NCBI GenBank assembly: GCA_943704495.1 | Contig: CALSCR010002617.1 | Location: 1 to 61,280, forward strand | Direction: 5' to 3' | DNA from: Pigoraptor chileana | Taxonomy: Eukaryota > Opisthokonta > Filasterea | DNA length: 61,280 bases | In this document: positions 13,301 to 24,987 of the stretch, piece by piece | Layout: every line of letters starts with the position of its first letter | Numbering within the stretch: position 1 is the stretch's first letter | The notes under the pieces: generated by a model | Told to the model about the DNA's origin: nothing | Databases searched by the model: none | Seen by the model: only the letters and a program-made list of their open reading frames with translations | Program-made: the position numbers and the translations under genes

Positions 13301-16300
13301 AGCGCTGGTGGCAGTGCTTCCGGTGCTCAGTCAGAGGGGCGTGGGTGTCTTGTTCGGCGATGTGTTCTGTGGAGGGTCGCAGGCGCCTGCGCTCGTTCTC
13401 TCTGGCACTGCCTCGTGTGAGACAGAGTCGCTGCGGTCAAAGCTGTGCCGATGCATTCTGGACCTCCTTCCTCTCGCTGCATGCATACGGGGTGGCACGC
13501 CGGCTGTGCAGTGCGATACCCTTCTGACCCTCATGCGCGCGCACATTGACCAGCCGAGGGTTGTCCGTGGACTGTCTGTGCTGCTCATCCGGGCTGTGTG
13601 CGGGGGTGGGAGGGCTGTGCGGGAGGCTCTCGCGAGTCTTGACTTTATCACATCAACACTTCTCCCCGTCCTGAAGTTGTACGCACCATCGGGGTCTGAG
13701 ACGTCGCTTGAGGCAGACGCACGAATGGCGGTCCTGTCGCTTGTGCGTGTGTTTGCATTTGGACTTCCGCTTACTTCCGATGACGCGACGCCGAAGTGGC
13801 CTGCCTTTGTCTTTTCCTGTCGTCGTTTTGGTCTGCAACTCATCGCCTATCTCAGCAATCTGAACACCAGCGAGGCGCTGTGCGACTGGATACTTGCACG
13901 CATGGCAGAGGTCGTGCGCGCTGTGGCAGACTCGTCGTCGTCGAATTTCGCAGAGACGACAAGCGGATTTCTGACATCATTCCTGGACGTCTTTACGTCG
14001 CTTCCCCACGGGGGTAAGGGACCCATTCGCGTGCGCGTTGGAATGATGGCATGCATGCGGTCCATGACGAGCGGCGACACACAGCAGCAGATGCAAGGAG
14101 CTCTCATCGAGGCCGGCTGCTTTGTTCGCATTGTGTCTCTCCTCACCACCGAGTCGGGAAGCAGCGATCCGATTGGTCTGTGCGGTGCCGTCATTGCCAC
14201 GCTGACATCACTCATGGAGTCGAGTGACGCACACAAGGAGAGGTTCAAGCGAGATGTCGGCTACGAGCACTTGCGCAGCTCGATCTTTCTCTGCACGGAG
14301 GGTCACATTACACGCGAAATTGTCGTCCGTCTCTTTGACATGCTCGTGGACGGCTCTTTCAGCCTCTCTAAGCGATACACAGTGACTAATCCCGACGTTG
14401 TGTTTCTCCTTCTGGAAATAAGCGGGTCGATGGACGCCGACACTCGCACGTGGCTTCTCGAGATGCTCTTCGACGTCGTCGCGAAATCGTTTGGGAATCG
14501 CACGCAGTTTTGCGATTCAGGCGTCATTTCCTATCTGGTGGGGCGTGCGCCTGTCCACGCCGCCGATGCCGACACACTCGAACGCATTGCCCGTCTAATT
14601 GAATTGCTTGGCGGGCACAGTATGACCGCGTCGGAGCTGAAAACATTCGTCGGCATGCTGCGTCTTGAGGGTGGATATAGACCCACATATGCACTTCGCA
14701 TGCTGGAAGCGCTGCAACGCACGATCCGCAAGGACGGGCCTCTCCGGTTTTTCGACTTTCCCGTGGGTGACGCCACCGGCATTGACGTCCCCCGCATTGA
14801 GAAGTGGTCATCTGGGGCGGGCGGGTTCACGTTCAGTGCATGGGTGCGCTTGGAGCCTTTTGATGCACACGCACTCCGCCGCAGGGAGACGGCGCCGTCA
14901 CGTGCCCTGCCATACGAGCCGCGCCTGTACGCCTTCTGCACGTCTAAGGGAGAGGGGTTTGAGGCGTACATATCGCCTCCGGGGCATCTCTCTGTGGCCG
15001 TTATTTCAAAGGGAGAGCGCAAAAGCGTGAAGTTTGACTTTCAATTCGACCCGTGCAAGTGGTACTGCGTCGCAATCGTCCACGCCGGCAGCCGCAAGCC
15101 CTGGGTGCAGTCCGAGGTGCGGCTGTATGTCAACGGCGTCCATGTCGCAAAGTCGGTGCTGCGTGTATTTTCATCGTCGGATCCGCTGGTAGAGTGCCGC
15201 TTCGCGTGCGGCAGTGACCGCCTCTCCCCCGCCACGCGCACGTCACTGTGTGGGCAGATGGGCGCAATTTACATGTTCTCGGATGCACTCACGCCCACGC
15301 ACATTCTCGGCGTCCACGGCCTCGGTCCAAATTACTCGTCGGTGTTTCAGCCCATGGACGCACCAAACCACCCCGGATTTGAGCCTCTGTTTGACGGATC
15401 GCTGTCTTCGCGTCTCCTTCTGTCGTACAATGCCAAGGCGTGCATGGGTCAGGTCTGCGTGGATCTCACCCCGAGGGCATCGGGATCGTCTGGACGCGTG
15501 AAGATGGATGCACTTCTCCGTGGCTGCAAGTGCGTGACCCGCCACGTGAAGGACGCCATCAACAGCCTCGGTGGCATGCAGATGCTTCTTATTCTGCTCG
15601 CACACCTCGACAGGCCGACCCAGCGTGCCGTCTGTGGCGTGGACGGTGGCCCGGCATCCCTCGCTGCCGACTACTCTGTGGACGCGCGTCTCACCACACA
15701 GTTCTTCCGGGTGATCGCAGAGGTCATCCGGGGCGATGCGACGACGGAGGATCTGATGGCGCAGTGTCGTGGGTTTGCGACTATCAACGTGCTGTTGCTG
15801 CAGATGCACCCGGGTCACGTGAGCGCCGATACATTTCAGCCGTTGTGGCGCCTGGCGGAGACTGTGTCGAATGCAGAGCTGCGTATGGACATTCTGCGGT
15901 ATATTGTGTTTGACTTCAGGTGGGTTTGCGCTTTGACGCCAGTGGGATGTAATTATTGGCTGTTGTGCAAAATGACACACCTCTGGGATGTAATTTCTTG
16001 GCTGTGTTGGGAAATGCCGCGCCTGTGGGAATGCGATTCTTGGGAGATGTGCTGCTCATGTGGGAAATGACGCACCTGTGGGACTGTCTGCATTAAGTTG
16101 TTCATTTGATATTATGTTTTGTATGAACAATGACGTATCCATTCACTCTCAGTGTTATGACGACATATCCATCGATGGCAACTATCTGACACACATCACT
16201 CCTCACACCCGCCCCGTCGCTTCCTATTTGCAGGTTGTGGATTTACGGCGACATTTCGGTGCACAGCGCGTGCGTGCAGGCCGCATTTGCCGCCGTCAGT

Positions 16301-19300
16301 CTCAATCACGACGCATGCAGACACTTGTATGGCGTCCGTTTTGTGCTCGACACGCTCTCACAGTTTTATTGGTACTCGCCCGAGCACACTTTTTCCTACG
16401 CAACGGAGCCCGCGAAGGTATGTGCGCTCAAATATTCTGCGGAACGTCGCAGCTTAATTCCACGTGCTATCATCGAAATGCACGCAGACGCCCATCCGCA
16501 AGCTTACGCGCGAACACAGCTAATGCACACGGCCAATGCACCGCAACTTCGTGAATGTCTATTCATAGAGTGTATTCGTTTACTCACTCACTCACACACA
16601 TACACACACACACACGCGCACACACCAACAGCACTCCGTCACTGGCGAGGTTGTGGGACGACGCCTGTCCAATGAAGACGTGCGGACTGTGCGTATGATG
16701 CTGCTGAGTATGATGGGCACTTTGCTCAACGAATCGACATCGCGGGACGATGCAGTTGCCATAACGTCGTTCCTGTGCGCCTGTGGAGACGCGGAACAGG
16801 TGTGTGCGGCGGCGGCGGTTGTGATGGCGCATGCAGTGCAATCCCGTGTACCCCTGCTGACATGTGTTGTGTTTTGTCGTTGATCATGTCCTGTGTACCT
16901 GTGCCGTTTCTTGTGTCAATGTTTAAACCAAACATTATGCTTCTTCCTTTGATTGCTTTATTACTAGCATTTTTATGCTCTGCTATCAACACCCTCACAC
17001 ATGCCCTCGTGATTATGCATATATAACACGCATTGCAGGTGGCGGAGGTGTTGGATTTTATATTGCAGATCATCACTTCGTCCCGCAGACCTCACGTGGC
17101 GGATGTCATGGCACAGCACGGTGGCCCTGAGCTGTACTACGGGCTCCTCTGTTCGCCGTCTGACCGCGTTCGCACGCTTGCACTGCGAACAGCAACCGTC
17201 CTTGTCAGCGCAGACAGATCAACTGAAAGCAAACACCGAAAACGTCTCCGTTTGGAAGAGACGGGTTTCCACGGCGTGCGTCTTGTTCTCTCGCGACATC
17301 CACTGTCGACAGAGGTGCTTGAGGAGCTTCTCGACCTTGCCTGCGAGGGGACGCCGCTGTGTCGCAATCCAGGTCCGCTGTGTGCGTCGCTGTCACTACT
17401 GTCGGTCGCGGATCTTTCCGTCCGCTTTTCAGTGCTCACGTGTGCGTATCGCAGCATCCGGGGCAACGGAGAGGCTTGTGTAGCAATGCTCAAGCAGGCG
17501 CATTGGCCTGCTGTAATGCTTGAGCCGCTCGCGAACGTGGAGCCGGCGGCGTCGATGGAAAGAGGCGGAGCATCTGTGCTTGAGCTCACACTTGACGTTG
17601 CCGCAGCAGTGCTTTGGGGAGTCATGGAAACCGAGCGGAAGGGGTGGAAGGCTCTCGAAGACTTTCTGTTGCTGCTCGAGCGGTCAAAGGCTGTGGGGGA
17701 TACAGTGCAGGCGCGGAGAGACCTCCTGGAGCGCGTGTTGTGTGGCGTGGCGGAGGAGCTCAAGAGGAGCGAGGCAGCACGAAAGAATCCCGTGTATGTG
17801 AACAACGTGGTACATTGCCTGCTTCTTGTGGAGGAGTTTGTGTTCATGCGGTATGCATTCGACAGCAGCCTCCGCCAGCACGGCACCCCGCATCCAAAGT
17901 ACCTTCATCACACACACCCGCACCTCAGTCACCCGGTCCGCCGGGAGTCGGCAGGTGCGATTGAGACTGGGCACAGTGGTGCACTCGCGCTCCCCCCAAC
18001 GCGTGTGCATGCAAACTCGCTGTCGACAGTGAGTGACAAGCAGAGGGATAGGCAGCAGCAACACGAACAGCAGCAGCAGCAGTCGACGCCCCCGCGCCAC
18101 AACGCACACGCCAAATCCACCAACGGCAGTGATGATGTGGATTCTGAGGAGGACGCACCAAGCGAACGGTGGGACGACGTGCACCTCGCTCTCCGCATTC
18201 TCGGAATCGCCGACCTGTTGAACCTCACATACACTGTGTCGTACGGGGGTGCAGACATTGTCGGCGGCGGTAAAAGCCATCTGCGCGTCGGAGGCGTGTT
18301 GCGACTGTCCACAAAAGTTGCACTCCGCTCGCTCTTCCATCACGACGTTTCTGTGTGCGATGACGCCGTCCGCAGATTGCAACTGATGATCGAGGGACCG
18401 CTTGCCGACGCACCCGCGCCCCGCGCAATGCACGTGCTCAGCACTGTTAACAAGGCTCTCCTTGCCTCCCGCAGGCGCGGTCTCGGCAACCACTGCCGTC
18501 TTGCGTCACTCATGCGTGTAGCCATGCGCAAGTATCGTGGCGTCATCACACCATCGACAACAAGCGGGCAGTCGAGTCCCACGCGCGCGCTGTCGCCAGA
18601 GATGGGCGCGCCGCTTTCACCCGGCCTCACAGTCCTGCCTCCCGGCGACTTTTCAGACGAGCCATCCGACACGGACATGGAGTGGCACAGGCAGTTTGCA
18701 AGAGTGGTTGATCGCCATTCGCGGGAATACGAATCGGCAGACCTTGCTGTGCTCATGCCTTATCTGTCTCGCCGCCGCGCGCGTAGAGAAAAAGCGCTAT
18801 CTGAGCGTTTGGACCGTTCCAGACAGATTGTCACACAATCTGAGCGGCGTTTTGAAGAGGCTGTGTCGACGTATTGGAACACGCGAAAACAGGCGGAGGA
18901 CGAGCGGCGACAGCACGTGACCGCCGAGAGGGAAAACGACCGGCGCGTGGCGCTGCGGCAGTGGCGGGCGAGTGTGCAGTTTCTCACTGGCGAGCGGGGT
19001 GCGTTTGCGCCGCGCGTGCCTGTGATGGCGCGCTGGAAGCTGGATCGCACAGAGAACTTCAGCCGAATGCGCAGAAAACTCACCCGGAACTACGAATTCA
19101 ACGACCACTCTGAGGCGTCGCGCGGGCGTGACGAGGGTCTGCATGCGCGGGAACGCCGGCTGACGCAGGCGCAGAAGGACAAGGATAAGGACAAGGAAAA
19201 GGACAAGGAACACGCGGATGACAAGGACAACGCACGCCTGTCTGGCGATGTGTCTGCAGCGGGTGTGAGTCTGCTGACGGCGGAGGTGGATGCCCTGCTG

Positions 19301-22300
19301 AACCTCTCGCTCTCTGTGCGCGCGACGGGCGACACGGACGAAGACAATGTCGCGGAGGACGACTGGAGCCTCGTGAGTCAGTCTACAACTTCGATGGGCG
19401 CGGAATCACCCAACGGCGGACCGCTCGCAGCGTCGGCGTCGGCGTCGGCGTCGGTGAACCCGGCGCTTCTCAGTCTTGCGCAACAACTACAAATGCAGCA
19501 GTCAGAGGAGCGTTTGGTATATGCGACGCAGTGCGAGCTTGTGTCGCTCATGACGGTCACGCCCGGCCGCATTGAGCTGACGACACACAACCTGTGCTTC
19601 TATGCAAGCAGGCCTTCCCCGGATGACAAGGCGGCGGTGTCGGCGGCGGCCAGTAAGGAGCTCAGCGACCCTGCCGATACAATGTCACGTGACTTCAAGT
19701 GGCCGCTGGACCAGATCCGCGAGATTCACCTCAGGCGGTACATGCTCCGTCGCTCGGCGCTCGAAATATTCCTCGTGGAACAGACAAACTACTTTATCAA
19801 CTTTGAGCGCCGCGAGCGGAACCGCGTCTACACAAAGCTGCTTTCCCTCCGCCCTCCCAACCTCATTTACAGCGAGAGCAGGTCACCCGCGGAGCTTTTG
19901 CGCAAGTCTGGACTCACCCATAAGTGGCAGCGCGGACTCATCAGCAACTTTGACTACCTAATGCAGCTCAATACCATTGCGGGGCGCACATACAACGACC
20001 TCAACCAATATCCGGTGTTCCCGTGGGTCATCGCCGACTACGAATCCCCGACCCTCGACCTGTCAAACCCGAAAACGTTCCGAGACCTCGCAAAGCCAGT
20101 CGGTGCGCTGAACGAAAAGCGTCTCGAGTTTTTCGACGAGCGTTACAACAGTTTTGTGGATCCGTCTGGCGTCGTCGACAAATTCCACTACGGAACGCAT
20201 TACTCGACCTCCGCGACGGTCATGTACTATCTCATCCGGGTGGAGCCGTTCACCACGCTGCACATCCAGCTGCAAGGGGGCAAGTTTGACCACGCCAACC
20301 GCCAGTTCTTCTCGGTGCCGTCCACGTGGCACAGCGTCATGACCAGCACAAGTGACGTCAAGGAGCTTATTCCAGAGTTTTTCTACTTTCCCGAATTTCT
20401 CGAGAACCAGAACAACTTTGACCTCGGCGTGTTGCAGGCGGGTCCTCGCATCGGCGACGTCGTCCTTCCGCCGTGGGCGTCGTCTCCCGAAGAATTCATC
20501 CGCCTCAATCGCCTTGCACTCGAGTCGGAGTATGTCTCAGAGCGTCTGCACGAGTGGATCGACCTGATATTCGGCCATAAGCAGCGCGGACCCGCCGCCG
20601 TGGAGGCAAAGAATGTGTTTTACTACGTGACATATGAGGGCGCGATTGATCTCGACGCCATCCAGGACCCAACCGAAAGGGCTGCTATTGAGGCGCAGAT
20701 CAACAATTTCGGTCAGACGCCGTGTCAACTGTTGCGCCGTCCGCACCCGAAGCGCTTGACGGCGGCCGAGCGGGCGGGTAATAACGGCGGGTTTGGCGGC
20801 CCCATGCCCCTGATCCCCGCGTCGCGGAGGGCGAATACATTCCTTGGCGGGACGCAAAGCACGGCATCCATGTCTGACCGCGCCATGGAACGGACGCGGT
20901 CTCTCAGCGGAAGCGACAACAGCAACAAGGGCGGGGATGGCGGCAGTGGTGCTGGGGGAGGCAGTGGCGGCGGTGTGGGGTCGTCGTCATCGCTGCACGT
21001 GCCCGGTAGCGCGACGCTGGGCCCATCAACACAGCAGCAGCGCGGACTGCGCGCATACGAGGTGTCCGTGTCACGTGACGGCGAGGGGGTTGCGTATGTG
21101 GGCATCCCGGAGACGCAGTTGCATGCCTTCATGTACAACGGCATGCCGGACCGCGTCGTGACCATTGGCAGCCAGGGTACGCTCGCGTCGCACGGATGGC
21201 TTCCAGCGACATCAAACTCGTTGGCCCCGGCGCCGTTCACATTTGACGCTGATCCGCTGCTGGCCACGTCCAATCCAAGGTGCGTGTGCGCATGCGTCTG
21301 TGCGTACATGTGTGCGTGGTATCAAGTGCCTACGTCACTGATTATTCTGTTTATCTTTCTGTTTGTCTGTGCCCCCACCATTTTCTCAACTGACGTGAGT
21401 TTGCGTGCGTATGTGTGTGTGTGTGTGCGTGTGTGCAAATGCGTGTTCGTCGCCATACATGCATACGGCGCAGGCGGATTGGTGGTGGTCCGTTTGCGCA
21501 GGATGTCGAAATGTCGTCAAAGCTCTTTTGTCTCTCGCACGATGGCAAGTTCGTCATTAGCGGAGGACATTGGGACAACAGCTTTCGTGTCACGGTCGTC
21601 GACTCTGGTAAAACCATACAGAGCATTGCGAAGCACAACGGTGAGTGCGGCTTTGCGTTGCTGCTGTTTCTCACGACATACATATTTATGTGTGTAATGT
21701 TTGGTGTTTGTTATGTAATGTGATGATTGTTTGTTGTCGTTGGTGATGTTGTTGTCGTGGTTGTCGTTGGTTGTCGTGTCGTTGTTGTCGTTGGTTGTCG
21801 TTGTGGATGTTTTTGTCGCTGCTACTGCTGTCGGCTGCGTGTGTGAGCGCAGCAGGCTCACTCTCTGTCTATCGCATATCGCCTTTTGCTGTTGCATATT
21901 TCCTCACTCGGCTCACAAATGTGTTGTGTGTGTTATGCATGCACTATTGTTCACCGCAGACGTCGTCACATGTCTCGCAACCGACGAGAGCGGGAAGGTT
22001 CTTGTGACCGGTTCTGCGGACACTACACTCATGATGTGGGAGACAGTGTACGCCGGCGGTACTCTCGTAATCGACGCGCGGCCCTTCCAAACACTCTACG
22101 GACACGATGCGGAGGTGGGGATCGTCGATGTGCAATATGCAATTATGCAATTATTTAGAGGTCACTTCCATCTCTTGTTTGCCGTCTCTCTTTGTTTGTT
22201 TATATTTGTTCGCTGTGAGTCTCGGCTCGTCCCCACGAAACATTGACCTTTTCATTGCTCCTGCATCACACTCGATGTGTCTGCAGGTGTTGTGCGTCGC

Positions 22301-23410
22301 AATCAACACGGAACTGGATGTCATTGTCAGCGGCTCCAAGGTGTGTGCATCCTGTGTGCTTGTGCTTTTCATTCTTGCAACTGTGTGTGTTGAAGGTGTT
22401 GGTGTGTATTCTTTTTTTGCTGCTGCACGTGCGCCATTTACACATGGGACATGTCGTGTATCGTCTGCATTCTCTCCACTTGTTTACTTTATACAACATC
22501 AATCAACCTCTCGCTGATATGCACTATGGAATTTGGCAATCGACAGGATGGAACGTGCATCGTGCACACTGTGCGGCAGGGTCGCTATGTTCGCACACTG
22601 CTGCCCCCGCGACCCGAGTATCTGGGGTCATACGTTCCCCAAGTTACGTTGGCGGGCATCGCGGAGCATGGCGCAATTGTAGTCCATACACAGTACCGCT
22701 CGTACACGCAGAAGGTGTGTGCGCTGTGCTTGCTTCGCATTTTTAATATGCATCCTGACCCGTGAGCTTGTGTGTGTGTATGTTTGTTTGTGTTTGTGTT
22801 TGTGTTTGTGTGTGTATTCGCGTGCATGCATCCCATGTTCTTACGTCCGTCCCCACACAATCACTACACGACTGTCGCAATGTACCACAACAGAGCCACT
22901 TTGGCCTGCATGTGTTCAGCATCAACGGCAAGCTACTGGCGAGTGCGACGCTTGAGGACGGCCTCGCGGGTGTCGTAATTGGGCGCGCCGGCGACCATCT
23001 TGTGTCTGCGGGAGAGCACGGCACTGTCGCCATACACGACCTCCACTCGTGAGTGCAGTTGTGTGGTCTGTGACACACGCATGCTCGCCCGTCCGTCCTC
23101 TCTGGCTCTATCATGACCTGGCTTCGCTTGTCATTTTTTTAGTTTGCCTTTGTCTCGTGTTGACGGTCTCCCAAATTTCTATGAATTATGTCAGATTTAC
23201 TCACTACTGAGTTTAACTAACTCTCCGCTCCTCCATGCACACACACGCATGCACACGCATATCCCCGATATATCACACACGCACAGTCTGCAAACACTCT
23301 ACTCGACGGGCGTGAATCACGAAGTCCAAACACTTTCGCTGTCGCCCTCGGAAGCATTCGTCATGCTGGGCCTCAAGACGGGAAACCTCGTTATTCTGAC
23401 GGCGGGCTGA
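10348..23410 (+). CDS. Neurobeachin/LRBA-like BEACH-WD40 scaffold protein (about 3389 aa)
   Basis: Fifteen exons: 10348-10469, 10647-10713, 10852-11116, 11286-11379, 11558-12231, 12388-15919, 16234-16417, 16632-16799, 17039-21279, 21474-21640, 21960-22114, 22287-22340, 22547-22714, 22894-23048, 23287-23410. They sum to 10170 nt with all phases matching. The N-terminal half is helical, armadillo-like. A concanavalin-like lectin module lies at residues about 1209-1432 (from ...PRIEKWSSGAGGFTFSAWV). The PH-BEACH domain is at about 2522-2645 and the BEACH core at about 2650-2940, with the diagnostic NTIAGRTYNDLNQYPVFPWV. WD40 blades fill 3116-3389 (SGGHWDNSFR, VTGSADTTLMMW). The family scaffolds vesicle and membrane-protein traffic. 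Charged KDK/EDK and Ser/Gly-rich linkers lie between the arms and before the WD40 part. The BEACH and WD40 wording is nearer NBEA/LRBA than LYST or WDFY3. The N-terminal start rests on exon 1 splicing in phase and is the least certain point. Confidence 0.92.
15944..16079 (+). repeat. Three-unit minisatellite in intron 6 of the BEACH gene
   Basis: Three diverged units begin with GGGATGTAATT, GGGATGTAATT and GGGAATGCGATT at 15944, 15985 and 16027 (41, 42 and 53 bp); a fourth begins GGGACTG at 16080. Each ends in a variant of AAATGACGCACCTGT. The exon frame runs open through two units by chance, so a naive ORF overruns the GTGGGT donor at 15920. Confidence 0.8.
21729..21815 (+). repeat. (GTTGTCGTTG)-type low-complexity repeat in intron 10 of the BEACH gene
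   Basis: GTTGTC and TGGTTGTCG words repeat through this part of the intron between two WD40 exons. There is no coding signal. Confidence 0.75.
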
Positions 23411-24987
23411 CACCTTTTCCCCGCTTATCGTCAATATTTGTTTGTAAATTGCTACTTCTCACCGAACCCGAAACAAAAAGGGACTGATTTGGTTTTGAAA
23501 TTTGTAGTCATCTCATAAGACCTTGTGGAAACTCGGATGTGGATGGCGCTTTTGTGGATGGCGAAAAGCGCAACGAAAGGGCTGCCAGTACATCTGCTTG
23601 ACGGGATATATCGCTTTGACACAATCTTCCCCTCACTTCCCAACTGAACTGGGGCACGTATCAGCTTGTGAAGGCGAAACAGAATCTCCTGGATGGTATT
23701 AAGAATGGCTGCGGGCGTTGCGCCAGCTGTTTCAAACTGATGCTGACTGTGGGAGGGTCGGCCTGTATATATCTAGCAGTTGCCCGGTTCAGATGGGATC
23801 CGTTGTTTATTTCAGTCCCCCGTTTAATTGCTCACTGAATAGCTCGCAAGCTTGAAGACAACCCATTTTCTCTTTTTTGAGCGACCTCAATTCCCAACTT
23901 TCCTATCGAGTAGTAGTTGTCATGGGCTTGTCCAAAGCACTGAATTGTAGTAACCCGAATTTTACTTCGGCCTGTTTAATCAGCCTTTCGCCGGACACAA
24001 ATCCACTGCTGACATTTGGCTATGCGGCAAATATAATAATGGAGTCGGCTTCTGAGCCCTTGCGAGGTTGCCGCCGCACATATCTTTGGGTCNNNNNNNN
24101 NNNNNNNNNNNNNNNNNNNNNNNNNNNNNNNNNNNNNNNNNNNNNNNNNNNNNNNNNNNNNNNNNNNNNNNNNNNNNNNNNNNNNNNNNNNNNNNNNNNN
24201 NNNNNNNNNNNNNNNNNNNNNNNNNNNNNNNNNNNNNNNNNNNNNNNNNNNNNNNNNNNNNNNNNNNNNNNNNNNNNNNNNNNNNNCTTTTTGTTTACAG
24301 TCTGTCCGATCAGCAGAATAGATCGATTGGCAACTGACATGCATGTCCAGTCGGCCGAGTTACTGTAACTGATGCCACTGACTCAGTGATGTCAGGGACG
24401 GCAGCGGTAAACTTTGGACGCACCAGTTGAGGCCTATTATATGAGGCAGCACACTTTATGTTTTTGTACTTTAATCTTACGTCAGTTCCTGATCCATCGA
24501 GGAACCGTATGACCAATCGACTCCGGGCCGCATCTTCGTCTCTCGTATTGTCTCTTCAGTTCGTCGGACTGCCGCGTACGACATCCTCGCGCACAGTCAC
24601 GTCTGAGGACAGCGGAGCGACTGACTAATGTCAACTCCACAGTACACCCGACATGGTTAACGTGTAATTATAGTGCAACGGTCGACGAAACTGCCACAAT
24701 TACTGCCTTGCATTCAGCGCATCAGCGTTTTCCGGTATTGTTGCAAGAGAGGAGCAAAGGCAACCGCCCGGCAGCACTGCGCCGCAGCACACTGGCACAA
24801 GTGTTGTATTTCAGTGTGGCGCCGAAGTTGCAACCATTCGCACCGCAGTTCGCTCTCGCCCGCGCAAACCTCGGCAGTCGCGCCGGAGGAGGACGGAGAG
24901 CTGAGGATTGAACCACTCTTTCCCATCCTCCGTTATAACAACAGCCTGTGAAGCGCCTACAATAGCAATTTAAGGTCATCCGCAGTC
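23411..24987. other. Intergenic region with assembly gap; no gene supported
   Basis: This holds the 3' flank of the BEACH gene and the 5' flank of the WD40 gene. Short frames at 23452-23643 and 24673-24951 look random in composition. The N run lies at 24093-24286, so a small element could be hidden there. Confidence 0.4.
24093..24286. other. Assembly gap (194 N)
   Basis: Unresolved bases. Frames that cross it in the translation are meaningless. Confidence 1.

Noticed and set aside
15920-16070. Read-through of the BEACH frame beyond 15919
   Set aside because: The added residues translate a minisatellite. The GTGGGT donor at 15920 and acceptor at 16233 restore the BEACH-protein frame exactly.
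16060-16554. 164-codon plus-strand frame overlapping BEACH exon 7
   Set aside because: A shadow of exon 7 in another frame, joined to intron sequence; the BEACH frame is supported by homology and phase.
23877-24368. Frames that run through the N gap
   Set aside because: They are open only because the gap has no defined codons.
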